A DNA stretch of 38,690 nucleotides, taken from positions 1 through 38,690 of the IMG/VR virus record IMGVR_UViG_3300049718_000014, one strand, 5' to 3'. Origin of the DNA: a virus. The first letter of the stretch is position 1; each line of letters begins with the position of its first letter. The notes beneath the pieces are model-generated. The model was not told where the DNA came from and ran no database searches. It saw nothing but the letters and a program-made list of their open reading frames with translations. Below, in pieces: positions 29,616-36,696 of the stretch. The translations under genes were made by a program, and so were the position numbers.

Positions 29616-30941
29616 TCAGATTGCGCCGATTGTCCCGGAGCCGAGCGACTGCAACACAACGGCAGCGAGCGACGTTAAGGTCACGTAGAAGTCGCGATAG
29701 CCGAGCGATGCCGCAATCGTCATCGTGCCGGTAAGTGTCCATCCGACGTTGGTTGTGACCGTCCAGACGCCCGAGCCAGTGCCGCCGCCGTTGATGATGC
29801 GCAGCTTGTACGTGTTGCCGGCGCGCGCGTTCGGGATCGCCGCGATCAAAGCCGTGGCGAGCGGCATTTGCGCGTTCGACGCCACCGTGATTGCGCCGGT
29901 CAGGTTCAACGTGTGCTCGGTCGCGCCGCCGAAAACGTCGGCTGCGACGAGAACCGTCGAGGCGCTCGTCGACGAGTTGGTCGAATACGCTTGATTGACG
30001 ATGCTCGACTGACAGACGATCGTGTGCCACTGCCCGGCGACGGTGCAATAGAATGTCGCGACGGTGCCGGCGGCGACGAGGAGCGCCGCGCTCGCGCCCA
30101 GGCTGTCGATCGCATCCGAGCCGGCCGGGAAGATTTTCATCGCATTGGCTGCGGCGGCGTTGATCACCGTGATCTCAAGGCCGGGCGCGGAGGCAGGCAG
30201 AACCGACGAATATCCAGCGCCGCCAACGGTCGTGAAGCGTGCGATCGACGTGACGATCGCCGTCGCGCCGGCCTGAACGCCGCCGCTGTTGGCGGACAGT
30301 GCGTCGGCGAAGCTGAAGGTTTGGTTTGAGCCGGAGAAGCCGGTTCCGAGCCCTTCGGTGAGCCAAACGCCGGCGGTCGTACAGACGTAGAGCACAACCG
30401 AGTTCGCCATCTGCGAGACGCCGACGGTGTTCGTCGCGCCGTTGATTGTGTCGGAGCCAGCACCGTAGACTTGCATCGCATTGGCGGTGGCGTTGATGAC
30501 GACGATCGTCAAGCCCGCTACGGACGCCATCAGCTTGACGCCGTTGCCCGCCGTCGCGTTCGTCGAGACGCGGTTGACTTCGGTTGTCAGCGCGGTCGCG
30601 CCGGCCTGGGTCTGCGTCGCGCCGGCGGTGATCGAATCGGTGACACTCTCTTTGAGAAGGCCGCTCAGCGTCAACCCGACGATTGATGGGCTGCCGGTAA
30701 GCGTGCCGATCGTCGTCCAGGTCGGCGATGCGAGCGTGTTGGTGTTTTGGTAGACGCTGAAGTTCGTCGTGTCGACGAGAAGCGCGCCAGGGCCGGCGAT
30801 ACCCGCGCCGGTCCCGGTCGTTCCGTTGCTCGGCGCGCCAGCGTTATGAAGAACCGCCGACGACTGGATTCCACTCTGCCAGATGCCGCCCCAGACGGTA
30901 GCGATCTTGCCTTTGAAGCGCTGGACGAAGCCGTTAGCCAT
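29616..30941 (-). CDS. Repetitive beta-rich virion protein
   Basis: 441 residues. The N-terminus is short and basic (MANGFVQRFKGKIATVWGG), then GALLVDTTNFSVYQNTNTLASPTWTTIG. Residues ~105-205 and ~215-315 are two diverged copies of one module (pattern QAGATAL... then TIVVINATANAMQVYGAGSDTIN, and EITVINAAAANAMKIFPAGSDAID). A third C-terminal module reads AGNTYKLRIINGGGTG and DFYVTLTSLAAVVLQSLGSGTI. Such modules occur in fibres and head decorations. Lying close to the major capsid gene, it may decorate the head. Confidence 0.65.
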   Translation of the reverse strand: MANGFVQRFKGKIATVWGGIWQSGIQSSAVLHNAGAPSNGTTGTGAGIAGPGALLVDTTNFSVYQNTNTLASPTWTTIGTLTGSPSIVGLTLSGLLKESVTDSITAGATQTQAGATALTTEVNRVSTNATAGNGVKLMASVAGLTIVVINATANAMQVYGAGSDTINGATNTVGVSQMANSVVLYVCTTAGVWLTEGLGTGFSGSNQTFSFADALSANSGGVQAGATAIVTSIARFTTVGGAGYSSVLPASAPGLEITVINAAAANAMKIFPAGSDAIDSLGASAALLVAAGTVATFYCTVAGQWHTIVCQSSIVNQAYSTNSSTSASTVLVAADVFGGATEHTLNLTGAITVASNAQMPLATALIAAIPNARAGNTYKLRIINGGGTGSGVWTVTTNVGWTLTGTMTIAASLGYRDFYVTLTSLAAVVLQSLGSGTIGAI

Positions 30942-30986
30942 GATCTTTCTCCTGAAGCTGTTTTTGATTCTGCGGAGTGGTTGCGG

Positions 30987-31304
30987 TCAGTCCGCCTGCG
31001 CGGCGATCGCTTCGGCTTCCTCGCGCGTCAGCGCGCGGTCATTGAGTTTGACGCCGACAATGACGTCGAAGCGCCCGCCGCCGTTGTGAACGACGTGCCG
31101 AACGCCAGGGCCGGCGACAATCGGCGCCGGCGGAAAGACATCGATGTTCTTGTTGCGAACGAGCGCGCGCCGGTTGTTGATCGGCATCGCGAGGATCTGA
31201 TCTCGCGTGAGCTTCGTTCCGGGGGCGACGGACTCCCCATTCATGGTGAAACGGCGGCGGACAACGCCGCCGCCGATCTCACCGTCAACCGAGCCGTAGC
31301 TCAT
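30987..31304 (-). CDS. 105-residue hypothetical protein next to major capsid
   Basis: Starts at the stop of the major capsid gene (one-base overlap). Composition is mixed alpha/beta: GGVVRRRFTMNGESVAPGTKLTRDQILAMPINNRRALVRNKNIDVFPPAP, from about residue 13, then strand RFDVIVGVKLNDRALTREEAEAIAAQAD. The segment LTRDQILAMPINNRRALVRNKNIDVFP resembles the short 'L....LL.....NL..L...G.I......' motifs of head-completion accessory proteins. Function is inferred from position only. Confidence 0.6.
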   Translation of the reverse strand: MSYGSVDGEIGGGVVRRRFTMNGESVAPGTKLTRDQILAMPINNRRALVRNKNIDVFPPAPIVAGPGVRHVVHNGGGRFDVIVGVKLNDRALTREEAEAIAAQAD

Positions 31305-32314
31305 CAGGAAACGATGCCGTTGAAGAACGCGCCCATCGTCGCCGAGACGAGCGGCATGTCGAACGCCATCTCCGCTTCGTCACGCACGGTCCCCATGCCG
31401 AGCCAGTTCATCGGAATCTGCGAGACGCGGACGCCGAGGTTGTTGAGGCCGGTGAAGCCCTGCCAGCCGAAGGTGTAGCCGGCAGACGGCTGATTGAGGC
31501 CGGGCTCGTTGGCGGCGTAGCAGAGCAACGCGTGCTTGCCGACGATGAACGAGTAGGAACCGGTCAGACCTTCGGCCGCGCTGTTGTAGACCGCGCGAGC
31601 GATGACGCACTCGTCGACGTCGAACAGATCGGCGAGGATCTGCGGCGTGACGTCCTTCGCGTCCGGCTGCGAGGTGTACTTGATGCGGTCGACGATCAGC
31701 GGGTGCTTGCGCAGCGCCTGATAGACCGGCCAGGAGAGAACGAGCCGGTTCGGCATATAGCCGGTATTCTGCAGGATCGCCGTTTGCTGCGTCGCGATGT
31801 CGGTGAAGGGATCGCCGTTCGCGTCGTCGTTCCAGTAGGGAACGGTGCCGGTGCCGGGCGTTCCCGACGTCGCGCCGGAGATGTCGCCGCCGGTCGACGA
31901 GCCGGTCCATACCGACGTCGTCATGTATTTCGACGCGAAGATGCGATCGCGCTTGATCAGCAGCTTCTGCATCAAGACGCGTGTCGTCGTGACGTCGATG
32001 TCGATCGCCGGGTCGGCGTTGGCGCGAACCTGCGGCCCGATGTCCTTGTGCAGCGCGTAGACGACCGCGTTGTAGGACTGCGTGGTCAGGTTGAAGCCGG
32101 TGCCGGCCGACTCGGTGGCGTCCGCGCGGGCCTGCGCTTCGTCGCGGAAGAAGTCGTCCTTCGACCAGACGAAATACTGGTCGGTCTGATGCTGGACGGG
32201 AACCATCGGGAAGACTTTGTCGGCGATGTAGGCGTCGTCTTCCTGGAGGTAGGCGACCGAGACGTTCGTCAGCGCTGCGGAGACGTGAACGTCGCCATAA
32301 ACCGGTTGGGGCAT
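31304..32314 (-). CDS. Major capsid protein
   Basis: 336 residues. DVHVSAALTNVSVAYLQEDDAYIADKVFPMVPV and QTDQYFVWSKDDFFRDEAQARADATES fit the HK97-like capsid family of Rhizobiales and other alphaproteobacterial phages ('LTNVSVAYLQ....YIA...FP.V.V'). Then ALHKDIGPQVRANADPAIDIDVTTTRVLMQKLLIKRDRIFA is the long spine helix. Later segments RLVLSWPVYQALRKHPLIVDRIKYT and LADLFDVDECVIARAVYNSA fit the peripheral and axial domains. It lies after the scaffold and decoration genes, as expected for the shell protein. Confidence 0.88.
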   Translation of the reverse strand: MPQPVYGDVHVSAALTNVSVAYLQEDDAYIADKVFPMVPVQHQTDQYFVWSKDDFFRDEAQARADATESAGTGFNLTTQSYNAVVYALHKDIGPQVRANADPAIDIDVTTTRVLMQKLLIKRDRIFASKYMTTSVWTGSSTGGDISGATSGTPGTGTVPYWNDDANGDPFTDIATQQTAILQNTGYMPNRLVLSWPVYQALRKHPLIVDRIKYTSQPDAKDVTPQILADLFDVDECVIARAVYNSAAEGLTGSYSFIVGKHALLCYAANEPGLNQPSAGYTFGWQGFTGLNNLGVRVSQIPMNWLGMGTVRDEAEMAFDMPLVSATMGAFFNGIVS

Positions 32315-32434
32315 TTAAGGGCTCCATCAAGAGGGATTGCCCGCTGTCTTTCAAGACGCTGGCAGGCGGCCTTGCCCAAGGGCCGATTGAGAGAGGCGAC
32401 GCCGTGTCGGGCGAGCAACGCGGCGATGGTGTTG
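32315..32434 (-). other. 120-base untranslated leader before major capsid
   Basis: This is one of the largest gaps within the late operon. No gene fits in it. It includes a GC-rich inverted stretch around 32371-32387 (GGCCTTGCCCAAGGGCC on the plus strand) that could form a small imperfect hairpin, with no T-run. It may act as a leader that boosts capsid translation or messenger stability. Confidence 0.4.
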
Positions 32435-32860
32435 TTAGGTCAGAACCTTCGGCGGCGTCGCGCCGTAGAACATCGTGATGATCTGGCCGCTCGAACCGCT
32501 TTCGAGCGCGTAGCCGATCTGCGCGTAGCTGGAGCCGGTGGTCCAGTCGGTCACGGCGCCGGTCGACGTGAACATCTGCGGCTTGCCGCGCGTCGAGCCG
32601 GCAGAGGCGACGACGGCTTTCGTGATGCCGAAGATGCCGACGTCGCAGACCTCGCCGAGCTTCGGCTTGTTCTGCAAGATGCCGTAGCCTTGCTGGCCGG
32701 TTGCGGAGACGAGAACCGACGTGCGGTCCACCGACTGCGAGAGAGCGACGCCGAGGAACTGGCCGGAGCCGGACGGGCCGGCAAGGCTCTGCGTGTTGTT
32801 GTAGGCGGCGGCGGCGACGGTTTGCGAACCGTCGTGAAGCAATGGACTTTCGGTCGCCAT
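32435..32860 (-). CDS. Capsid decoration/cement protein
   Basis: 141 residues. Beta-rich throughout: QTVAAAAYNNTQSLAGPSGSGQFLGVALSQS, VDRTSVLVSATGQQGYGILQNKP, GEVCDVGIFGITKAVVASAG and YAQIGYALESGSSGQIITMFYGATPP. The 'GEVCDVGIFGITKAV' and 'IGYALESGSSGQIITMFYG' pieces are typical of small capsid cement proteins (DUF2190-like) that sit just upstream of the major capsid protein. The protein would bind to the outside of the expanded shell to stabilise it. Confidence 0.8.
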   Translation of the reverse strand: MATESPLLHDGSQTVAAAAYNNTQSLAGPSGSGQFLGVALSQSVDRTSVLVSATGQQGYGILQNKPKLGEVCDVGIFGITKAVVASAGSTRGKPQMFTSTGAVTDWTTGSSYAQIGYALESGSSGQIITMFYGATPPKVLT

Positions 32861-32915
32861 ATTGGCGGTCCTTCTGTTGGGGGAGCCGGCGCCGTCGCGG
32901 CGCGAGCAAGAGAAC

Positions 32916-32940
32916 GGCGGCGCCGGTCTTCGGCGCCGCC
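32916..32940 (-). terminator. Ten-bp GC hairpin between scaffold and decoration genes
   Basis: GGCGGCGCCG pairs with CGGCGCCGCC around a five-base loop in the 112-base gap (32861-32972). On the minus strand GTTCTCTTGC follows. A partial terminator, processing site or stabilising stem is the likely role, since transcription must continue into the capsid genes. It resembles the hairpin at 29566 in length, GC content and the GTTCTC that follows. Confidence 0.5.
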
Positions 32941-32972
32941 GCTGGTTCGATCAGTTCGTTGCGGAGCGGCGA

Positions 32973-33686
32973 TCAGGCCGCGACGCGGGCGCGCTTGTTG
33001 ACATCGTCGGCGTCGTGACGCTTCTTGACGTCGGCATTCGCCGGGTCGGTGTAAACCTTGGCGAACGCCTGCTCGATCGAGCACTTCTTGCCGAGCGCGA
33101 CCTGGCCTTCGCGATAGGTCTTGGCAAGCGACATCAACTCGTCGTAGGCGGTAAGGCCGGTGGCGTCGCCGCCCTTCTTGCCGAACTCCTGGAAGACTTT
33201 GCCGGTGCGGATCTGTTCGCCCATGCCCTTGATCAGGGCTTCGAGCTTGCCGATCGCGACGGCGTCGCCGGTGTACGCCTTGCGGAGGACTTCGCCCTGC
33301 TCGGCGACGAGGCCGATGCTCTCGGCGCGCTTGGCGAACGTCGAGACCTCGTCCTTCTCCTGAAGCGCCTTGAGAACCTTGCGATCCTCTTCGCCCTGGG
33401 CGAGCGCCTTGCGGACGGACTCGGGGAGCCGCTTCTCGATCGGGTTCTTCTCCATGTGCGCGTCGCGCTCTTCCGGCGTCTTGGCGGCGAACTTGCCTTT
33501 TTCGTCGCCTTCGAGATGATCCATGAAGTCCTTGTGCTTCTGCGACATCTTGAGGATCGCGATCTCGCCGAGGGCTTTCGCCAGCGCCTTCGAAGTCTCT
33601 TCGTGCGCGGCCTTCTCGGCCTTTTCCTTTTCGGCCTTCTCGGCCGCAGCCTTCTCTTCGGCCGCTTTCTTCTCGGCTTCCGTCAT
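32973..33686 (-). CDS. Nested in-frame scaffold start (short form)
   Basis: An ATG at 33684-33686 within the scaffold frame is preceded by AAGGAG at a spacing of six bases, the best ribosome binding site in that part of the gene. Starting there would give a 237-residue protein (residues 181-417) that begins with the coiled coil and lacks the conserved N-terminal part. Lambda Nu3 and other phages make the free scaffold in this way. It is inferred from the ribosome binding site and position, not shown. Confidence 0.5.
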   Translation of the reverse strand: MTEAEKKAAEEKAAAEKAEKEKAEKAAHEETSKALAKALGEIAILKMSQKHKDFMDHLEGDEKGKFAAKTPEERDAHMEKNPIEKRLPESVRKALAQGEEDRKVLKALQEKDEVSTFAKRAESIGLVAEQGEVLRKAYTGDAVAIGKLEALIKGMGEQIRTGKVFQEFGKKGGDATGLTAYDELMSLAKTYREGQVALGKKCSIEQAFAKVYTDPANADVKKRHDADDVNKRARVAA

Positions 33687-34226
33687 CGCGCTCTCCTTTG
33701 CGAGCTTGGTTGCTTCGGCCTCTGCGGCCTTCACGACCTCGTCCGGCAGCACGCCGGCGAGGTGTTTCTCGAACTGGTCGAACGTCTCGGCCAGCGCGCC
33801 CGCCTTGTCGGCGGTCGACTTGTCTTTGAAGATCGAGACGACGCTCTTGAGCAGCGCCGCGCTTGCGTCGCTGATCTGGGCGCCGAGTGACTTCGCGACG
33901 TCCCAGCCCTCCGGGATCATGTCGGCGCAGCCGAGCGACTTGGCGCGCGCGATGATGTGCGCCTTGGCCTTCGCCTTGTCCTTGGCGCGGCCGAATGCGT
34001 GGATCGCGTTCTCAAGGTCGGCTTTCGTCTTGATCGGGAAGCTGCCGTCTTCCATTGCTTCGCCCGAAGCCGCCGCGGCCTCGCGCTGCTCGTCCGTGAA
34101 CGTGCGCTTGAAATAGTCCTCGGCGTCGTCGGCGCGCTTCATGAGAAGGATCTGAACACCTTCGCCGGCGCCGCGGTCGACGGAACTCACTTCGGAAATT
34201 TTGAGGTTCCTGAGCATCGTCGGCAT
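32973..34226 (-). CDS. Capsid scaffolding protein
   Basis: 417 residues. The N-terminus (MLRNLKISEVSSVDRGAGEGVQILLMKR) is a signature of phage head-assembly proteins, then FKRTFTDEQREAAAASGEAMEDGSFPIKTKADLENAIHAFGRA, another phage-wide segment. Residues ~165-225 are a long charged coiled coil with runs of Ala/Glu/Lys, the usual scaffold feature. The C-terminal part (VFQEFGKKGGDATGLTAYDELMSLAKTY) is typical of the capsid-binding end. It follows the XkdF-type protease gene, which would cleave scaffold during maturation. Confidence 0.8.
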   Translation of the reverse strand: MPTMLRNLKISEVSSVDRGAGEGVQILLMKRADDAEDYFKRTFTDEQREAAAASGEAMEDGSFPIKTKADLENAIHAFGRAKDKAKAKAHIIARAKSLGCADMIPEGWDVAKSLGAQISDASAALLKSVVSIFKDKSTADKAGALAETFDQFEKHLAGVLPDEVVKAAEAEATKLAKESAMTEAEKKAAEEKAAAEKAEKEKAEKAAHEETSKALAKALGEIAILKMSQKHKDFMDHLEGDEKGKFAAKTPEERDAHMEKNPIEKRLPESVRKALAQGEEDRKVLKALQEKDEVSTFAKRAESIGLVAEQGEVLRKAYTGDAVAIGKLEALIKGMGEQIRTGKVFQEFGKKGGDATGLTAYDELMSLAKTYREGQVALGKKCSIEQAFAKVYTDPANADVKKRHDADDVNKRARVAA

Positions 34227-34229
34227 CGC

Positions 34230-35021
34230 TCACTCCTTGATAGGGACGCGTCGGCCAGTGCCGCCGATCGAGAACTCTGGAAGTTCGCCGCGCTTGTGCG
34301 CCGCCCAGGTCGCCGGATCGTCGACCTTGAAGCCGACCCACCATGCGGTCTTTCCGAGGTCGATGCCGAGAATGTCCTGTTTCTCGCGCGTGAACATCAT
34401 CGATTCGACGAGGCGGCCGGTTCCGACGTTCTCGTGCATGTCGCCATGCTTGCGCGCGTAGAGCACGAAGTCGTAGGCGGCCTTTTCCAAATCTTCCGGC
34501 GCGATTCCGTCGCCCTGCTGGTCGATCACAAGTTGGCCGTTGATCTCGGACGTCGAGGCCCATCCGAAGATCAATTGCTGGTCCGCGTCGGCCTTCGTGA
34601 TCGTGAACGGGATCGACCAGCCGCCGTCGCCGGCGCGCTTGCCGAGAAGCTGCGCGACCGCGTCGTCGAGCATGTCGCTGTCGCCGCTGCCGGCGTCGTT
34701 GTCGCCGTCGTTGTCCGGATCGTCGCAAACGGCGCCGAGCGCGCAAGCGTGGTCGTGGATCGTCTGGATGCGCGTCTGGTCGGCGCGGCTGTTGCGCGCG
34801 CCGCGCTTGTTTGTCGGCGCGTCGTCGTCCGGGTTCTCGGCTTGCGCCGCCGCGGTCGGATTAGTCACCGGCAGCGTTGCGTCTTGCGAGATCACGCCGC
34901 CATTCATTGCCGGCAGCTTCGGCGCCTGCGGCTTCTTCGGCTTCGCCGGACCGCCGGTCGACGAGACGTGAACGTCGCCGGCAACCGGGCCGTCTTTGAA
35001 GATCGAGAGGAAGTCGCGCAT
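34230..35021 (-). CDS. XkdF-type putative prohead protease
   Basis: 263 residues. The first ~130 form a long, acidic low-complexity region (DDPDNDGDNDAGSGDSD) typical of heads that use a flexible tail. The XkdF/Peptidase_S78_2-like domain starts near 135: SIPFTITKADADQQLIFGWASTSEINGQLVIDQQGD, then HGDMHENVGTGRLVESMMFTRE with candidate catalytic His196, and GELPEFSIGGTGRR with candidate Ser251. This is the region that cleaves the scaffold. The gene precedes the scaffold gene directly, only three bases apart. Confidence 0.78.
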   Translation of the reverse strand: MRDFLSIFKDGPVAGDVHVSSTGGPAKPKKPQAPKLPAMNGGVISQDATLPVTNPTAAAQAENPDDDAPTNKRGARNSRADQTRIQTIHDHACALGAVCDDPDNDGDNDAGSGDSDMLDDAVAQLLGKRAGDGGWSIPFTITKADADQQLIFGWASTSEINGQLVIDQQGDGIAPEDLEKAAYDFVLYARKHGDMHENVGTGRLVESMMFTREKQDILGIDLGKTAWWVGFKVDDPATWAAHKRGELPEFSIGGTGRRVPIKE

Positions 35022-35024
35022 CGA

Positions 35025-35315
35025 TCATCCCACCTTGGCGCGAAGGTTGTCGAGGCTCGTCGCCGCGACGATCTCCGTGACGTGCTTGCCGCAGCGCTGC
35101 TCGGCGCGGATGCCGGGGAACGCGTTCGCAAAGCCGGAGACGAACGGCATCATTGTCGATTCCTCGCGGCCGTCCGGATACGTCTTCGTCACCTGCTTGT
35201 AGGCGACGATCGGGAACGTCTGCGGCGGGTTGAGCGCGCAAACAAGCTGGCCGTTGTCGACCGCGCGCACGCCGCAATTGCCGCATGTCTTCTGGCCGAG
35301 GATTGCGTGGTTCAT
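35025..35315 (-). CDS. Cysteine-containing small protein
   Basis: 96 residues from ATG at 35315 (ATGA overlap with the MuF gene). A longer in-frame extension exists but would overlap that gene. MNHAILGQKTCGNCGVRAVDNGQLVCALNPPQTFPIV has CxxC plus another Cys, and a further Cys lies in QRCGKHV. These four could bind zinc. It sits between the MuF and protease genes. Small Cys proteins of this kind are found there in other phages; role unknown. Confidence 0.65.
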   Translation of the reverse strand: MNHAILGQKTCGNCGVRAVDNGQLVCALNPPQTFPIVAYKQVTKTYPDGREESTMMPFVSGFANAFPGIRAEQRCGKHVTEIVAATSLDNLRAKVG

Positions 35316-36397
35316 GTTGGTGCGACCTCCATCGCGGTTGCGCTTGCGACCATGTCGAGATCGGTTCGGACCTCGCACGTGCAACGGCAGGAAACGTGAG
35401 CGGGAGGGCCGTCGATCTCGCCGTCGTCGCTCTCGAAAGTTTCGCCGATCGGAATCCCATCGGCGCTATCGTCGGCGATGCCTTGGCAGACGTCGCAGAC
35501 CTTGTCGTCGGAAGCGAGCATCCAGAACTGGCGGACGGCGTCGTCCGGAAGGACGCCGTCATCGATCGCCTGCGCATAAGCGTCCTGTAAGCCCATGTTC
35601 GCCGCGCGGTTCGATTCCGTCACTGCGATCATATCAGCGCGGTAGTCGAGCGAGCGCTCAACGTAGGCGTCGACGAGAGAGTCAATTGTGTCGGCGTCGA
35701 GCGCGAAGCCGGCGTCGATCGCGGCCGCAACCGCATCGTCGGCGCTCGGATCGCGGAGCGCGTAATCGAGCGATGCTCCGATGTTCTGTTCGAGCGCGGC
35801 GCGGTAGTTCTGAACCGCGACCGCCTGGCGGTCGTTGAGGCCGATAACGTCGCGGATCGACGCCGCAACTTCGGACGGCTCGTCGCCATTCTTCACGCCG
35901 GCGGCGATTGCGTCGAAGACGGTCTGCCGGACGTCGTCGGTCATCGCCGTGATGAACGCGTCCTGATAGTCCTGGATCGCGGCCATCACTTCGTCGGTGT
36001 AGAGGTCGAACGCGTAGCGGCTCGGCGTCTCCGGATCGCCGGAGAACGTCGTCGTGTCCTTCCGAAGCCGTCGCCGGCGCGCCGCGATCAGGCTTTCGTT
36101 GATCGCGCCGGCCGCGCGTTGCGCCGACTCGTTGTGGATCGAGACGAGCGCATCGAACGCGCCCCGCAAGTCGTGTTTGAGCGTCGCGACGTTGACCAGG
36201 TCGGCGGCGCCGGCGAGATCGCGGCCGGTGATCTTCTCGGCCATCGCTTTGACCGGCACAGCCGAGCGGAACGCCTTAAGAGCCGCGACGATTGCTTTAG
36301 ACGCCGCCCTACGGCCCTTCTCGGCGATCGCGCGCGTCTCATCGTCCGGGCGCTGATAGACGCCTTTGCGCGGCGGCTTGCGATAGCGCAGCGCCAT
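35312..36397 (-). CDS. MuF/SPP1 gp7-type head morphogenesis protein
   Basis: 361 residues from ATG at 36397 (TGATG overlap with the upstream gene). The N-terminal ~180 residues are mixed, ending ASIRDVIGLNDRQAVAVQNYRAALEQ. The C-terminal MuF domain shows AVTESNRAANMGLQDAYAQA, FWMLASDDKVCDVCQGIADD, then PIGETF and PPAHVSCRCTCEV, the diagnostic Cys/His arrangement of the family. MuF proteins are packaged into the head and may be injected, and are often needed for head assembly. It directly follows a small gene and the portal, as in Mu-like phages. Confidence 0.85.
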   Translation of the reverse strand: MALRYRKPPRKGVYQRPDDETRAIAEKGRRAASKAIVAALKAFRSAVPVKAMAEKITGRDLAGAADLVNVATLKHDLRGAFDALVSIHNESAQRAAGAINESLIAARRRRLRKDTTTFSGDPETPSRYAFDLYTDEVMAAIQDYQDAFITAMTDDVRQTVFDAIAAGVKNGDEPSEVAASIRDVIGLNDRQAVAVQNYRAALEQNIGASLDYALRDPSADDAVAAAIDAGFALDADTIDSLVDAYVERSLDYRADMIAVTESNRAANMGLQDAYAQAIDDGVLPDDAVRQFWMLASDDKVCDVCQGIADDSADGIPIGETFESDDGEIDGPPAHVSCRCTCEVRTDLDMVASATAMEVAPT

Positions 36398-36696
36398 CAG
36401 GGGTCGACGTGCGGCGCAATCGGCGCGGCGTCTTCGCGCATTCCGCCCCAATGCGGTTCGAAGCCCTTCGACGCAAGCCAAGCGAGCAGATCATCGCCGT
36501 GTGCCTCGAGCAAGATCGCGAGCAGCGACTTGCCGCCGAGCGGAATCGAATAGCCGCCGGTTCCATCCTTGCGCGCGCCGAACGCCTCGGCGACGATCGT
36601 GTAGCCGGCCGCAATTTGCGGCTTGAGAGTATCGATCGATTCGGCCTGCAATCGAACGATGCGGCCATCCGGCGCCTCGACGTCAAACGTCTTCAT
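36397..36696 (-). CDS. 99-residue hypothetical protein between portal and MuF
   Basis: Overlaps the portal stop as ATGA and the MuF start as TGATG. The N-terminus (MKTFDVEAPDGRIVRLQAESIDTLKPQIAAGY) is a beta hairpin plus helix, similar to small ubiquitin-like or head-associated proteins. The C-terminal half has ILLEAHGDDLLAWLASKGFEPHWGG. No enzymatic motif is seen. Tight coupling suggests a role in head assembly. Confidence 0.6.
   Translation of the reverse strand: MKTFDVEAPDGRIVRLQAESIDTLKPQIAAGYTIVAEAFGARKDGTGGYSIPLGGKSLLAILLEAHGDDLLAWLASKGFEPHWGGMREDAAPIAPHVDP

Noticed and set aside
31532-33001. Long plus-strand open frame opposite capsid genes
   Set aside because: It spans two separate minus-strand genes and their gap, which no real gene would need; composition is Arg/Gly-rich.
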